Shown here: piece by piece, positions 35,402 through 45,570 of the stretch
Layout of the letters: every line of letters begins with the position of its first letter
Numbering within the stretch: position 1 is the stretch's first letter
Assembly: GCF_020886775.1 (NCBI RefSeq)
Contig: NZ_AP024525.1
Location: forward strand, 2,852,001-2,916,000
Direction: 5' to 3'
Length of the DNA stretch: 64,000 bases
Source: Sinomonas cyclohexanicum
GTDB lineage: Bacteria > Actinomycetota > Actinomycetes > Actinomycetales > Micrococcaceae
Made by a program: the position numbers and the translations under genes
The notes under the pieces: model-generated
The model's database searches: none
What the model was told of the DNA's origin: nothing
What the model saw: the letters and a program-made list of their open reading frames with translations, nothing else

Positions 35402-36616
35402 TCAGGGGTTCCTGCCTGTGGTGGTGTCCTCGCCGGGCTCCGGCGCCCCGCCGAAGGCCTCGCTGTCCGGCACGTAGCCCGACACGGGGCTCACCGAGCC
35501 GTCGACGTCGAGAGACGGCGCCAGCTCGACTCCCTCAGCCGTGACAGCTGCTGCGCTCGCGTGGGCGCGCCGCGCCTTCGCCTTCTTCGCGTTGAACTTC
35601 TTCTGGCGCGGATCGAACGCGTCGCGCAGGCCGTCGCCGATGAAGTTGATGCAGAGGCAGATGAGGACGATGAACAGGCCGGGCCACCAGAACAACCATG
35701 GCCGCGTGGAGAACGCCTCCTGGTTCTGGGAGATGAGAAGGCCAAGCGACGTATCGGGCGCCTTCACGCCGACGCCGAGGTAGGACAGCGCCGTCTCGAG
35801 AAGGATCGCCGAGGACATGAGCAGCGTCCCGTTCACGATCACGACGCCGACGGCGTTCGGGAGGATGTGCTTGAAGATGATCCGCGCGTTCGAGGCCCCC
35901 GAGATGCGCGCGGCGTCGACGAACTCCCGCTCGCGCAGGGAGAGGAACTCGCCGCGCACGAGCCGGGCGAGGCCCACCCAGGCGACCAGACCCAGGAAGA
36001 TGCCGAGCACCACCACGCCATTGGACGCGGCGAACTGCGCGAACCACGTGCCCGCGTCGCGGCGTCCCGCGGTCTGGGACATGACCGCCGCCAGGAGCAG
36101 GACGGGGATGATGATGATGATGTCGGTCAGGCGCATGAGGACCGCCTCGACCCAGCCGCGGAAGTAGCCTGCGAGGGCGCCGACCACGACGCCGATGATC
36201 CCTGCGACGAGGCCGATGATGATCATGATGATGATGGACTGCTGAGCTCCGCGCATGGTCATCGCGAACAGGTCGCGGCCGATGCGGTCCTGGCCGAAGG
36301 GGTGGTCGCCGAAGCTGAACGGCAGGGTCCACGTCGGGACGCCGTCGTTGACGAGCGGGGTGACCTGATCGTGCTGGTACTTCCACCACCCCGGGATCGG
36401 GCCCCAGCCCTCCGATGAGAACGCGAGGACGAAGATGATCGCGAAGACGATGAGGCCCGCCATGGCGCCGGCGTGGCCGAAGAACCGCTTGCGGACGATC
36501 TGCCCGAGGCTCAGCCCCTTGGCCTCGATCACGGGCTCGATGCCGGCCGCAGGCTCCGTCTGCTTTGCGGCCTCGGCCGCGGCCACGGCCTCTTGCTGCT
36601 GAGACTGCTGGCTCAT
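35402..36616 (-). CDS. oppC: Peptide ABC importer, permease (OppC/DppC type)
   Basis: This inner-membrane permease has 404 residues. An N-terminal cytoplasmic segment leads to the first helix (GAMAGLIVFAIIFVLAFSS), followed by a long external loop that includes HPFGQDRIGRDLFAMTMRGA, typical of OppC, and four to five more helices. The EAA loop is within EREFVDAARISGASNARIIFKHILPN. The C-terminal tail of about 70 residues is acidic and unlike the family. It begins two bases after the oppB stop. The transported peptide class is not predictable. Confidence 0.87.
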   Translation of the reverse strand: MSQQSQQQEAVAAAEAAKQTEPAAGIEPVIEAKGLSLGQIVRKRFFGHAGAMAGLIVFAIIFVLAFSSEGWGPIPGWWKYQHDQVTPLVNDGVPTWTLPFSFGDHPFGQDRIGRDLFAMTMRGAQQSIIIMIIIGLVAGIIGVVVGALAGYFRGWVEAVLMRLTDIIIIIPVLLLAAVMSQTAGRRDAGTWFAQFAASNGVVVLGIFLGLVAWVGLARLVRGEFLSLREREFVDAARISGASNARIIFKHILPNAVGVVIVNGTLLMSSAILLETALSYLGVGVKAPDTSLGLLISQNQEAFSTRPWLFWWPGLFIVLICLCINFIGDGLRDAFDPRQKKFNAKKAKARRAHASAAAVTAEGVELAPSLDVDGSVSPVSGYVPDSEAFGGAPEPGEDTTTGRNP

Positions 36617-36617
36617 G

Positions 36618-38147
36618 TCACTTCACCCTTACGCGAGGATCGAGCGCGGAATAGATGAGGTCCGCGATGAGATTGAAGGCCAGGGCCGTGATGGCGACGC
36701 ACACGAACACACCCATGACCGGGTTCGGGTCCACGTGCGAGATGCCGTCGAGGAACATGAAGCCCATGCCCCGCACCGAGAAGACCGTCTCAGTGATGAC
36801 CGCGCCGCCGATCAGCTGGCCGATGTCCAGTGCGACGACGGTTGCGATCGGGATCAGTGCGTTGCGGAAAGCGTGGCGCATGACAACGCTCCGCTCGCTC
36901 ACGCCCTTCGCGCGGGCCGTGCGGATGTAGTCCATGTTCATGACCTCGAGCATCGACGACCGTGTGTACCGCGTGTAGCTCGCGAGCGAGATCAGGATGA
37001 GGGCCGCCGTCGGGAGGACCAGGTGGGTGAACGAGTCGATGCCGGACAGCCAGAAGTCTCCCTGCAGGTTGGGGGTCGCCGCGCCGATGGTCGCGATCGG
37101 CCTGCCACGGATGTGGCTATCGTCGAAGTACGCTGGCCACGCCTGCATGAAGCGGTCGAGCAGGACCATGAAGGCGACGATGAACGCCGTGATGCCGCCC
37201 ACGCGCATGCCCTGGCTGCGGTCGTACCCGCCCCAGAAGTACCCGGCGGCGATGCCGACGGCGATCGCGACGAGCGCGAGGATGACCACCATGAGCGGAG
37301 TCGCGAGGTCCAGCAGCGGCTGGATCGGGAAGTAGACGACCGCCCCGACGACCACCGTGGTGAGGCCCGCGTACAGCGCGCGGCGGTTCTGGAGGCCTGC
37401 GGCGAGGACGGTCACGGCGAACGCGATGCCGACGCCGGCGATCAGGATGACGCCGAGGCCGAGGCCCGGATACCGGAACCACTGCGTGAGGCCCGCCACG
37501 ATGAGCACGAGGCCGACGAATGCGAAGACGATGGCTCCGACGGTCAGCCTGCGCCGCATCTTCCCGCCCGCGACGATCACCGCCACGATGCCGAACACGA
37601 GGGCGATGCCGAGAGCCACGGGGATCGGGATGTCCGGATGCCCGAGGAAGTTGTTGAAACCGATGGCGCCGTACTCCTTGAGCAGGACGGCGACCCAGAA
37701 GATCGGGAGCGAGAAGAAGAGGAACGCCATGAACGTGACGCCATAGTCCAGGGCGCTGTACTGCCGAAGGGCGGTGACGATGCCGAGCGCAACACCGATC
37801 AGGATCGCGAGGATGGTCGCGGCAGTCACGAGTGACAGGGTCTGGATCAGGGCCTGGCCGAGAGCCTGGGTCACGGGCTGGCCGACGAGGTTCTTGCCGA
37901 GATCACAGTTGCCGACGAGGCATCCTGCCGCACCTCCGAGCCACTTGAAGTAGCGGATCGGTGCGGGGGTATCCAGGTCAAGGAGTTGGGAGCGAGCCTG
38001 CATGAGCTGGGCCGCGTTGGGAAGATTGCTGGCGCGGAATTCCTCGAGCGGATCTCCCGAGAGCGCTGTCAGGTTGTAAACCAGGAACGACGCTCCGAGG
38101 AGGATCAACGCTGCGGTGATGAGGCGCCGGACGACGTAAGTCACCAT
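36618..38147 (-). CDS. oppB: Peptide ABC importer, permease (OppB/DppB type), with an extended membrane insert
   Basis: The 509-residue permease is longer than the usual 310-340. The normal OppB parts are at the N-terminus (VVRRLITAALILLGASFLVY, ALGQALIQTLSLVTAATI) and C-terminus (LPTAALILISLASYTRYTRSSMLEVMNMDYIRTARAKG, which is the EAA loop). Between them is an insert of about 170 residues with four to five extra hydrophobic segments (about 195-330: GIALVFGIVAVIVAGG, LTVGAIVFAFVGLVLIVAGL, LGVILIAGVGIAFAVTVLAAG). Similar long OppB forms exist in Micrococcaceae. The insert's role is unknown. It is followed by oppC after one base. Confidence 0.86.
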   Translation of the reverse strand: MVTYVVRRLITAALILLGASFLVYNLTALSGDPLEEFRASNLPNAAQLMQARSQLLDLDTPAPIRYFKWLGGAAGCLVGNCDLGKNLVGQPVTQALGQALIQTLSLVTAATILAILIGVALGIVTALRQYSALDYGVTFMAFLFFSLPIFWVAVLLKEYGAIGFNNFLGHPDIPIPVALGIALVFGIVAVIVAGGKMRRRLTVGAIVFAFVGLVLIVAGLTQWFRYPGLGLGVILIAGVGIAFAVTVLAAGLQNRRALYAGLTTVVVGAVVYFPIQPLLDLATPLMVVILALVAIAVGIAAGYFWGGYDRSQGMRVGGITAFIVAFMVLLDRFMQAWPAYFDDSHIRGRPIATIGAATPNLQGDFWLSGIDSFTHLVLPTAALILISLASYTRYTRSSMLEVMNMDYIRTARAKGVSERSVVMRHAFRNALIPIATVVALDIGQLIGGAVITETVFSVRGMGFMFLDGISHVDPNPVMGVFVCVAITALAFNLIADLIYSALDPRVRVK

Positions 38148-38273
38148 GATTCGTTGTACCTCGAATGTGGACCGCCCCGATAGATGGCGGGGCGACGCGG
38201 AAGGGGCCGGGGGGCTGTGCCACGCGGTCGGCGCGGAGCCCGACAGCTGGTGGCGGGATATGCCGGGGGCGCT

Positions 38274-38314
38274 GCGAAGCGCCGGGACCCACTAGCTCGG
38301 TCCCGGCGCTTCGC
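38274..38314 (-). terminator. Hairpin between binding-protein and permease genes
   Basis: GCGAAGCGCCGGGACC (38274-38289) pairs perfectly with GGTCCCGGCGCTTCGC (38299-38314). It lies after the oppA stop and before oppB, so it probably limits read-through or protects the oppA mRNA, giving excess binding protein. Confidence 0.75.
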
Positions 38315-38338
38315 GGGCGCATCAGAACTCGGGTCAGG

Positions 38339-40111
38339 CTACTTCGTAGCCCACTCCCAGAAGTTCCACCAGACGCCGGTCTGGTTCGGCATGTACTTCA
38401 CGCCAGTGACCTTGTCGCTGTAGGCGTCCACGCCCACCGACTGGAACAGCGGGACACCGTAGGAGGAGGCCCAGATCTTCTGGTCGATTTGCTTCTCGAG
38501 GTCCACCTGCTTGCTCGTGTCCGTGGTCTGGATGAGCTGCTCCATGAGCTTGTCGGCCTCGGGATCGGAGAACTTGTTGAAGTTCGAGCCGTTGCCCGTC
38601 TTGAAGATCTGCGGGACGCCGGAGACGCCGACGCCCGGGTTGATCCAACCGAAGATGGAGGCGTCGTAGCCGCCCTTGCCGAGGGCCTTGCCCCAGTCGG
38701 ACTTGCCCAGACCGCCGTCCACGATGTTGAAGCCGGCCTTGGTCGCGTTGGCCGCGATCAGGGTGTACGCGTCAACACGGTTCGGGTTGTCCTTGTTGTA
38801 CATGATGCGGATGGTCGGCGTCTTGCCGGCCAGGAGCTGCTTGGCCTTGTCGATGTTGACCTGGTCGTAGGCGGACGAGCCGTTGTTCTTGACCGAGTCC
38901 GCGTAGGCAGCCTGGTCCGGGACGAAGATCTGCGAGTCGAGCAGCTTGGCGTTCGGGTCAAGCTTCTTGATGATCTTGTCCAGGATGTCCTGGCGGGGAA
39001 CCGTCAGCATGAATGCGGTCCGAACATCCTTGTCCGCGAGCGGACCGTAGAAGTTCAGGTCGAGGTGGTCGTAGGCGAGCTGGTTGCCCTGGTCGACCGT
39101 GACGCCCGGGATGGCTTTGAGCTGCTCGATCGTGTCAGCGGAGGCCTGCGGGGCGATGATGTCCGCCTCGCCGTTCTTGAGGGCCTGGACCTGCGCCGGG
39201 GACGAGCCGATGTACCTGACGACGATCGAGTCGACGTTCGGGGTCGGGCCCCAGTTGTAGTCCTTGTTGCGCACGAGGGTCATCGACTGGTCCGGAACGA
39301 TGTCCTTGACGATGAACGGGCCGTTCGAGAGGAACAGGCTGGTGTCGCCCGGCAGCGTCTTGGTGTCGAAGCCCGTGTTGTAGAAGTCAGCGGCCTTCTT
39401 GAGGGTCTCGTTGACCGGCTGCGGGCTGGCCGGATCGCCCTTCTTCATGCCCTTCATGAGGTCGAAGAGCGCCTTGCCGTCGGCGAGGCCGGCATGCTTG
39501 GCGACGACGTTGGAGGGGATGTCCACGACGGAGCCGAGCGCAATCTCCCAGTCCGCGAACGGCTTCGTGTACGTCAGCGTCAGCGACTTGCCGTCGGCGG
39601 AGACCTCGGGGATGTTCGTCGAGTTGAGGCCGGTGGGGTCACCCGCGGTCGAGAAGTAAGCGGTACCGGTCTTGCCATCGGGGCTTGCGTCATCGAACCA
39701 GCTCGAGGCGGCCGCCCACTGGAGTGCGACGTCGTAGGCGGTCACCGGCGTGCCGTCGGACCACTTGACGCCATCGTTGATCGTGTACTTGACGGTCAGC
39801 GGGCTGTCGGAGACCTTCTCGAGCTTGCCGAACTTGTCGTTGTGCACAACGTTCAGCTTGTTGTCGATGTAGTAGAAGCCCGAGTGGGTCGGGTAGCTGA
39901 TCTTCGAGTTGATGTCGGTGTTGCCATCAGCCGTGTTGGAGTTGAACGTGTTGAACGCGTTCACCTCGACGACCGTGACAGTGCCACCCTGCTTGGCGCT
40001 GGCAGATGCGGTGTTGCTCGAACCGCCCCCGCCCTGGGTCGCGCAGGCGCTGAGGGCGATCGCTGCTGCTGCAGCGACGCCGACCGCCTTGGAAATACGC
40101 CCGAAACGCAT
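38339..40111 (-). CDS. oppA: Peptide ABC importer, substrate-binding lipoprotein (OppA type)
   Basis: This is the extracytoplasmic receptor for peptides. The 590-residue protein has a signal peptide ending in the lipobox ALSAC (Cys about residue 23). A family-5 solute-binding domain follows (DGVKWSDGTPVTAYDVALQW, LTYTKPFADWEIALGS, AFMLTVPRQDILDKI). A proteinaceous ligand is assumed from family, but nickel or glycans are used by some relatives. ATG 40111 is preceded by GGAGG. It is the first gene of the transport operon, with oppB, oppC and the double ATPase following. Confidence 0.88.
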   Translation of the reverse strand: MRFGRISKAVGVAAAAAIALSACATQGGGGSSNTASASAKQGGTVTVVEVNAFNTFNSNTADGNTDINSKISYPTHSGFYYIDNKLNVVHNDKFGKLEKVSDSPLTVKYTINDGVKWSDGTPVTAYDVALQWAAASSWFDDASPDGKTGTAYFSTAGDPTGLNSTNIPEVSADGKSLTLTYTKPFADWEIALGSVVDIPSNVVAKHAGLADGKALFDLMKGMKKGDPASPQPVNETLKKAADFYNTGFDTKTLPGDTSLFLSNGPFIVKDIVPDQSMTLVRNKDYNWGPTPNVDSIVVRYIGSSPAQVQALKNGEADIIAPQASADTIEQLKAIPGVTVDQGNQLAYDHLDLNFYGPLADKDVRTAFMLTVPRQDILDKIIKKLDPNAKLLDSQIFVPDQAAYADSVKNNGSSAYDQVNIDKAKQLLAGKTPTIRIMYNKDNPNRVDAYTLIAANATKAGFNIVDGGLGKSDWGKALGKGGYDASIFGWINPGVGVSGVPQIFKTGNGSNFNKFSDPEADKLMEQLIQTTDTSKQVDLEKQIDQKIWASSYGVPLFQSVGVDAYSDKVTGVKYMPNQTGVWWNFWEWATK

Positions 40112-40326
40112 TCCGCCTCCTCTAAGTGCATCTGTAGACGTGTGCCGGCTTGCCCGGACCAGACGGGCCCACCTTCCCCAGCGGAAGACGTGGCGCGCCT
40201 CACATGTCCGACACACTAGTCCCCCGTCGCAGCCAATGGCTACGAAAGTTCCGTTTCAGATCCGCGTCGTTATGAAGATGCAACATATCTTTCAGGTTCT
40301 GGGGGCGAGGGTCTCGATTCAACCCC

Positions 40327-40353
40327 GGTGATTGGGTAATCCCAATCACTCAG
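40327..40353. promoter_or_regulatory. Operator-like dyad matching the ArsR-type site at 28768-28794
   Basis: GTGATTGGG-TAAT-CCCAATCAC is a perfect dyad, and the 27-base window matches the MFS/ArsR operator at 22 positions with identical spacing. It lies 216 bases upstream of oppA and 60 bases downstream of xfp. A third half-site (CCAATCACTC) is near 40396. It could be a regulatory site of oppA or a terminator of xfp. The rest of the 40112-40411 gap holds no gene. Confidence 0.5.
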
Positions 40354-40411
40354 GGGTCCTGATCACGCGGGCTACTAGAGGGTAGCCGCAGCACGCCAAT
40401 CACTCGCGCAG

Positions 40412-42808
40412 TCAGCGGGCCTCGAGCTTCCAGTCGCGGATCTCGGCCGGATCCTCGCCGAAATCGCGGGTGTGGGCACGTACTCGGACGAGCTCATCCA
40501 CGTACCGCTGGCGAAGGCCTGCATGGCGCAGGCCGAGCCCCGGCACTCTGTCCAGCACGTCGATCGCGAGGTGGAACCGGTCGATCCTGTTCAGCATGGC
40601 CATATCGAACGGAGTCGTCGTCGTGCCCTCCTCAACGTATCCGCGAACGTGGAGGTTGCCGTGGTTGGTGCGCCGGTACGTCAGTCGGTGGATCAGCCAA
40701 GGGTACCCGTGGTAGGCGAAGATCACGGGCTTGTCCTGCGTGAACAGCGCGTCGAACTCCGCGTTCGCCAGCCCGTGCGGGTGTTCCTTCTCGTCCTGGA
40801 GACGCATGAGGTCGACGGCGTTGACCACCCTGACTTTCAGGTCTGGCAGGTCCCGGCGAAGCATCTGGGCCGCCGCGATCGCCTCGGCCGTGGGCACGTC
40901 GCCCGCGCAGCCGAGTACGACGTCGGGCTCTTCCCCGGGCACCTCGGTGCCCGCGAACTCCAGGATCCCGATCCCCCGGGCGCAGTGCAGTTCGGCGTCG
41001 GCGGGGCTGAACCACTGGAGCGCCGGAGCCTTGCCCGCCACGACGACGTTGACGTAGTCGCGGCTGCGGAGGCAGTGGTCCATCGTGGAGACGAGCGTGT
41101 TCGCGTCCACCGGCAGGTAGACGCGCACGACCTCGGCCTTCTTGTTCACCACATGGTCGATGAAGCCGGGGTCCTGGTGCGAGAAACCGTTGTGGTCCTG
41201 CTGCCACACGTGGCTCGAGAGCAGGTAGGTCAGGGAGGCGACGGGCATGCGCCACGGGAGCGCGCGGTGCACCTTGAGCCACTTGGCGTGCTGGTTGAAC
41301 ATCGAGTCGACGATGTGGATGAAGGCCTCGTAGGACGTGAACAGCCCGTGTCTGCCGGTCAGGAGGTACCCCTCGAGCCAGCCCTCGCACAGGTGCTCGC
41401 TCAGGACCTCCATGACGCGGCCCGCCCGGGCCAGGTGCTCGTCGACCTCCGCGATCCGCTCCTGCCACACCTTGTCCGTGGCCTCGTACACGTCCATGAG
41501 ACGGTTCGACGCGGTCTCATCCGGCCCGAAGAGCCGGAAGTTGTCCGGATTGGCGCGGATCACCTCCCGCAGCCACCCTCCGAGGTTGTTCATCGCCCCC
41601 GCACGCACGACGCCGGGCGCCTCCACCGGGACCATGTGCTCCACCGCGTCGGGCAGCTTGAGGTCGCGGAGGAGCCGGCCGCCATTCGCATACGGAGTCG
41701 CGCTCATGCGGAGATCGCCGCGTGGGGCGAGGCGGGAAAGCTCCGGCGAGCGTGCGCCGTCGTGCGTGAAGAGCTCCTCCGGGCGGTAGGAGCGCATCCA
41801 CTCCTCGAGCTGCGCGAGGTGCCCCGGGTTCTCGTGGATCTGGCTGAGCGGGACCTGGTGGGCGCGCCACGTGCCCTCGACCGGCTTGCCGTCCACGACG
41901 GCGGGGCCCGTCCATCCCTTCGGGGAGCGGAAGATGATGAGCGGCCACGGCTCGGGGGTGGAGTCGGCCGGCCGTTCCCCCGCGTCGCGGGCGCGCTGCT
42001 GGATGGCGTGGATCGCGTCGAGGCTGTCGTCGAGGGCGGCCGCGAAATCCCTGTGGGCCTGGGGCTGGGCGGCGGGATCGCTCACCGTGACGAAGCGCGG
42101 CGCCCAGCCCATCCCCTCGAAGTATGCGCGGAGCTGGTCCTCGGGGCGCCGCGCGAGGACCGTCGGATTGGCGATCTTGTAGCCGTTGAGATGGAGGATC
42201 GGCAGGACCGCACCGTCCCGCGCGGCGTTGAGGAACGCGGTCGACTGCCAGCTCGTGGCAAGTGGACCGGTCTCTGCCTCTCCGTCGCCGACCACGCACG
42301 CGACCACGAGCTCCGGGTTGTCGAAGGCCGCGCCGAACGCGTGGGCGAGGGAATAGCCGAGCTCGCCGCCCTCGCTGATCGATCCCGGCGTCTCGGGGGC
42401 GGCGTGGCTCGGGATCCCGCCTGGATAGGAGAACTGCCTGAAGAGCTCGCGGAGGGAATCCTCGTCGTCGTCGAAGCGCGTGTAGATCTCCGAGTACGTG
42501 CCTTCGAGGTAGGCGTTGGCCACGTTCGCCGGGCCGCCGTGGCCCGGTCCGGTGACGAACAGGATGGGCTGGTCACGCTCGACGATGGTGCGGTTCAGGT
42601 GCGCGTAGATGAAGTTCAGGCCGGTGGTGGTGCCCCAGTGGCCGAGCAGGCGCTTCTTGACGTGGGCGGCTTCGAGCGGTTCCTTCAGGAGCGGGTTGTC
42701 CCGCAGGTAGATCTGTCCGACCGAGAGGTAGTTCGCCGCGCGCCACCAGCGGTGGAGGTCCTCGACCTGCTCGTCGGAGAGATTCGTCGTCGTCCCGCTG
42801 GCTGTCAT
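40412..42808 (-). CDS. xfp: Phosphoketolase (xylulose-5-phosphate / fructose-6-phosphate)
   Basis: It cleaves xylulose 5-phosphate or fructose 6-phosphate with phosphate to acetyl phosphate and an aldose phosphate using thiamine diphosphate. The 798-residue protein carries the family motifs: [39 protein letters not shown], the ThDP loop [14 protein letters not shown] and [17 protein letters not shown] 42808 ([14 protein letters not shown]) is the family start; the frame upstream is unrelated. It is monocistronic here, and acetate kinase is not in the window. It would give a bypass from the pentose pathway to acetyl-CoA feeding citrate synthase. Confidence 0.95.
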   Translation of the reverse strand: MTASGTTTNLSDEQVEDLHRWWRAANYLSVGQIYLRDNPLLKEPLEAAHVKKRLLGHWGTTTGLNFIYAHLNRTIVERDQPILFVTGPGHGGPANVANAYLEGTYSEIYTRFDDDEDSLRELFRQFSYPGGIPSHAAPETPGSISEGGELGYSLAHAFGAAFDNPELVVACVVGDGEAETGPLATSWQSTAFLNAARDGAVLPILHLNGYKIANPTVLARRPEDQLRAYFEGMGWAPRFVTVSDPAAQPQAHRDFAAALDDSLDAIHAIQQRARDAGERPADSTPEPWPLIIFRSPKGWTGPAVVDGKPVEGTWRAHQVPLSQIHENPGHLAQLEEWMRSYRPEELFTHDGARSPELSRLAPRGDLRMSATPYANGGRLLRDLKLPDAVEHMVPVEAPGVVRAGAMNNLGGWLREVIRANPDNFRLFGPDETASNRLMDVYEATDKVWQERIAEVDEHLARAGRVMEVLSEHLCEGWLEGYLLTGRHGLFTSYEAFIHIVDSMFNQHAKWLKVHRALPWRMPVASLTYLLSSHVWQQDHNGFSHQDPGFIDHVVNKKAEVVRVYLPVDANTLVSTMDHCLRSRDYVNVVVAGKAPALQWFSPADAELHCARGIGILEFAGTEVPGEEPDVVLGCAGDVPTAEAIAAAQMLRRDLPDLKVRVVNAVDLMRLQDEKEHPHGLANAEFDALFTQDKPVIFAYHGYPWLIHRLTYRRTNHGNLHVRGYVEEGTTTTPFDMAMLNRIDRFHLAIDVLDRVPGLGLRHAGLRQRYVDELVRVRAHTRDFGEDPAEIRDWKLEAR

Positions 42809-43000
42809 CGCGCGGCCCTGCCTTCCCTCGGCTCGCCGCGGCATGGATGGCGTCCGCGGCCGGTCCTTGCCCAGCCTAGCCCGAGAGGTTGCCGGAGGCC
42901 CGGGTGTTCGTGTCGCTCAGGTGGCGGGGAGGTGAAGGGATGGTGTGCGCGTACCTGAGAAGCCCGTGGTCAACGACCCGGTCGCGAGGTGCTCCCCGGT

Positions 43001-44086
43001 CTAGACGTTGAAGCGGAACTCCACCACGTCGCCGTCGGCCATCACGTAGTCCTTGCCCTCGATCCGGACCTTGCCGCGGGCCTTGGCCTCGGCCATGGAC
43101 CCGGCGTCGACCAGGTCTTCGAAGTGGACCACCTCGGCCTTGATGAAGCCGCGCTGGAAGTCCGTGTGGATCACACCGGCGGCCTGCGGGGCGGTGTCGC
43201 CCTGATGGATGGTCCAGGCGCGCGCCTCCTTCGGACCTGCGGTGAGGTAGGTCTGGAGGCCGAGCGTGTGGAAGCCGACGCGTGCGAGCTGGTCGAGGCC
43301 GGACTCGTCCTGGCCATTCATCTCGAGCATCTCGCGGGCTTCCTCCTCGGAGAGCTCCACGAGGTCGGACTCGAGCTTGGCGTCGAGGAAGATCGCGTCG
43401 GCCGGCGCGACGAGGGCACGCAGCTCCTCCTGCTTCTCAGGGCTCGTGAGGATGCCCTCGTCCGCGTTGAAGACATAGATGAACGGCTTCGCGGTGAGGA
43501 GGTTGAGCTCCCTGAGGTGCTCCATGTCGAGCTTGTCTGAGGCGACGGACGAGAAGATCGTATCTCCGCGCTCGAGGACCTTCTGGGCGGCCTCGATCGC
43601 GGCGAGCTCGGCAGCGTCGCGCTTCTTGATCTTGACCTCCTTCTCGACGCGCGGAAGGGCCTTCTCGATGGTTTGGAGGTCGGCGAGGATGAGCTCGGTG
43701 TTGATGGTCTCCATGTCGGAGCGCGGGTCCACCTTGCCCTCCACGTGCACCACGTCGGAGTCCTCGAACACGCGGATCACCTGGGCGATCGCCTGGGCCT
43801 CGCGGATGTTGGCGAGGAACTGGTTGCCGAGGCCCTCGCCCTCGGACGCGCCCTTGACGATGCCGGCGATGTCCACGAAAGAGACGGTTGCCGGGAGGAT
43901 GCGCTGCGAGCCGAAGATCTCGGCGAGCTTGTCGAGGCGCGGATCGGGGAGGCTCACCACACCCACGTTCGGCTCGATGGTCGCGAACGGGTAGTTCGCC
44001 GCGAGGACCTGGTTCCGGGTCAGGGCGTTGAAGAGCGTCGACTTGCCGACGTTGGGGAGACCGACGATTCCGATAGTGAGAGCCAC
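43001..44086 (-). CDS. ychF: Ribosome-binding ATPase/GTPase YchF
   Basis: This is an Obg-family ATPase that binds ribosomes and affects the oxidative stress response. The 361-residue protein has ALTIGIVGLPNVGKSTLFNAL (P-loop), FVDIAGIVKGASEGEGLGNQ, the NxxE-type motif region (FIYVFNADEG), and the TGS domain (QTYLTAGPKEARAWTIHQG ... DFQRGFIKAEVVHFEDL). The NKXD box is changed, as always in YchF, which explains the preference for ATP. GTG 44086 is preferred over ATG 44092: it matches the family start and leaves a TATGAT -10 box eight bases upstream. Confidence 0.93.
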   Translation of the reverse strand: MALTIGIVGLPNVGKSTLFNALTRNQVLAANYPFATIEPNVGVVSLPDPRLDKLAEIFGSQRILPATVSFVDIAGIVKGASEGEGLGNQFLANIREAQAIAQVIRVFEDSDVVHVEGKVDPRSDMETINTELILADLQTIEKALPRVEKEVKIKKRDAAELAAIEAAQKVLERGDTIFSSVASDKLDMEHLRELNLLTAKPFIYVFNADEGILTSPEKQEELRALVAPADAIFLDAKLESDLVELSEEEAREMLEMNGQDESGLDQLARVGFHTLGLQTYLTAGPKEARAWTIHQGDTAPQAAGVIHTDFQRGFIKAEVVHFEDLVDAGSMAEAKARGKVRIEGKDYVMADGDVVEFRFNV

Positions 44087-44149
44087 GGTCATCCATCATA
44101 CCGGCGGGACATCGCGAGAAATGTCGGAACCCTGTGCGAGCGTGGGCAC

Positions 44150-45481
44150 ATGGACGGAACTCAGATTCTCGTGGCAGTGCTGGTGGCGGCGCTCGTGGCA
44201 TTGTTCGCCTTCGTTGTGGGCTGGGTGGGCGGCGCCACTGCGGCCCGGCGTCGGGCTGCGCACGACGGCGGCAGCCTCCCCGCGCTGCAGTCTCGCCTCG
44301 CGTCGGCGGAGGCCTCGCTCGCCGCGGCGTCGGCGGAGCGGGACCTCCTCGCGCGCCAGAACGCGGCGCTGACCTCAATGGACGAGCAGGAGAACACCGT
44401 GCTGCACGCACTCGCGCCCGTGGCGGAGAAGCTCGGCGCGGTACAGCGGGCGGTGGCCCTGCTCGAGCGGGACCGCGTCGAGCAGTTCGGTCAGCTCGCC
44501 CAGCAGCTTCAGGAGGCTCGCGCGTCCGACGTCGCGCTGCTGGCTTCCGCGCACTCCCTCACCGCGGCGCTGGCTAACAACTCCGCGCGCGGCACGTGGG
44601 GGGAGGTCCAGCTGCGCAGGGTCGTCGAGGCCGCGGGCATGCTTGAGCGGGTCGACTTCGCGGAGCAGGTGTCTACCTCCGGGGACACCGGCGCCGTGCG
44701 CCCAGACCTCGTGGTGATGCTGCCCGGGAGCAAGCAGATCGTGGTCGACTCCAAGGTCCCCCTCGGGGCGTACCTCAAGGCGCAGGACCACGCCCAGGAC
44801 CTGAGCCCGGCCGGCCTCGCCCAGCGGGACCGGCACCTCGCCGAGCACGCGAAGGCCGTCAAGGCCCACATCGACGCGCTCGGGTCGAAGAAGTACTGGG
44901 AGGCGGTCGGGTCCAGCCCGGAGCTCGTGGTCTGCTTCCTCCCGGCCGAGTCATTCCTCGCCGAGGCGCTCCGGGCCGATGCCGGGCTGCTCGACTATGC
45001 GTTCGCCAAGAACGTCGCGCTCGCCTCCCCCGCGACGCTCATGGCGCTGCTCAAGGGCGTGGCGTTCGGGTGGCGGCAGGAGCTCCTGACGGAGAACGCC
45101 CGCGAGCTGTTCGACCTGTCGACCCAGCTCTATGGGCGCCTGAGCACCATGGGCGGCCATGTGGCCCGGCTCGGTTCCTCGCTCAAGGGGTCGGTGGAGA
45201 GGTACAACGCGTTCATCGGGGCCCTCGAGTCCCGCGTGCTGCCCACCGCACGTCGGATCAGCGCGCTGGACCTCGGCGCGCCCGAGACGCTTCCCGATCT
45301 GCCTCCCGTCGAGACGACGCCTCGCGTCCTCTCGGCCAGCGAGCTTCTGGACGAGCAGATGTGGCGGGACAACGGCATCGCTCCCCTCCCCGGAACGCTC
45401 GGGGGCGGCTCTGGGGACGTGGACACAAACTCCCGCAGCCGAGCTGATCATGCCGAGGGTTCGCGACGGCAGTCGGCCTGA
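44150..45481 (+). CDS. rmuC: DNA recombination protein RmuC
   Basis: This is a membrane-tethered putative nuclease of the PD-(D/E)XK superfamily that limits rearrangements at inverted repeats in E. coli. The 443-residue protein has an N-terminal helix (ILVAVLVAALVALFAFVVGWVGG, residues 5-27) and a coiled coil (about 45-110). The RmuC domain (about 140-380) includes GTWGEVQLRRVVEAAGML, RPDLVVMLPGSKQIVVDSKVPL and KKYWEAVGSSPELVVCFLPAE, and the acidic/Lys pair of the nuclease site is visible. It is divergent from ychF. It shares a tandem-repeat gap with ispH. Confidence 0.9.
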   Translation: MDGTQILVAVLVAALVALFAFVVGWVGGATAARRRAAHDGGSLPALQSRLASAEASLAAASAERDLLARQNAALTSMDEQENTVLHALAPVAEKLGAVQRAVALLERDRVEQFGQLAQQLQEARASDVALLASAHSLTAALANNSARGTWGEVQLRRVVEAAGMLERVDFAEQVSTSGDTGAVRPDLVVMLPGSKQIVVDSKVPLGAYLKAQDHAQDLSPAGLAQRDRHLAEHAKAVKAHIDALGSKKYWEAVGSSPELVVCFLPAESFLAEALRADAGLLDYAFAKNVALASPATLMALLKGVAFGWRQELLTENARELFDLSTQLYGRLSTMGGHVARLGSSLKGSVERYNAFIGALESRVLPTARRISALDLGAPETLPDLPPVETTPRVLSASELLDEQMWRDNGIAPLPGTLGGGSGDVDTNSRSRADHAEGSRRQSA

Positions 45482-45483
45482 GC

Positions 45484-45560
45484 ACGCCGAGATCGGGTCC
45501 CCTGACGCCGAGATGGGGTCGTCTGACGCCGAGGTCGGGTCCCCTGACCCGATCTCGGCG
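45484..45560. repeat. Three 21-bp tandem repeats plus inverted copy (bidirectional terminator)
   Basis: ACGCCGAGATCGGGTCCCCTG begins at 45484, 45505 and 45526 with few changes, and ACCCGATCTCGGCG (45547-45560) is the inverted partner. It can fold against any of the three copies. The convergent gap is between rmuC and ispH. Confidence 0.85.
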
Positions 45561-45570
45561 AAGGCGGGGA

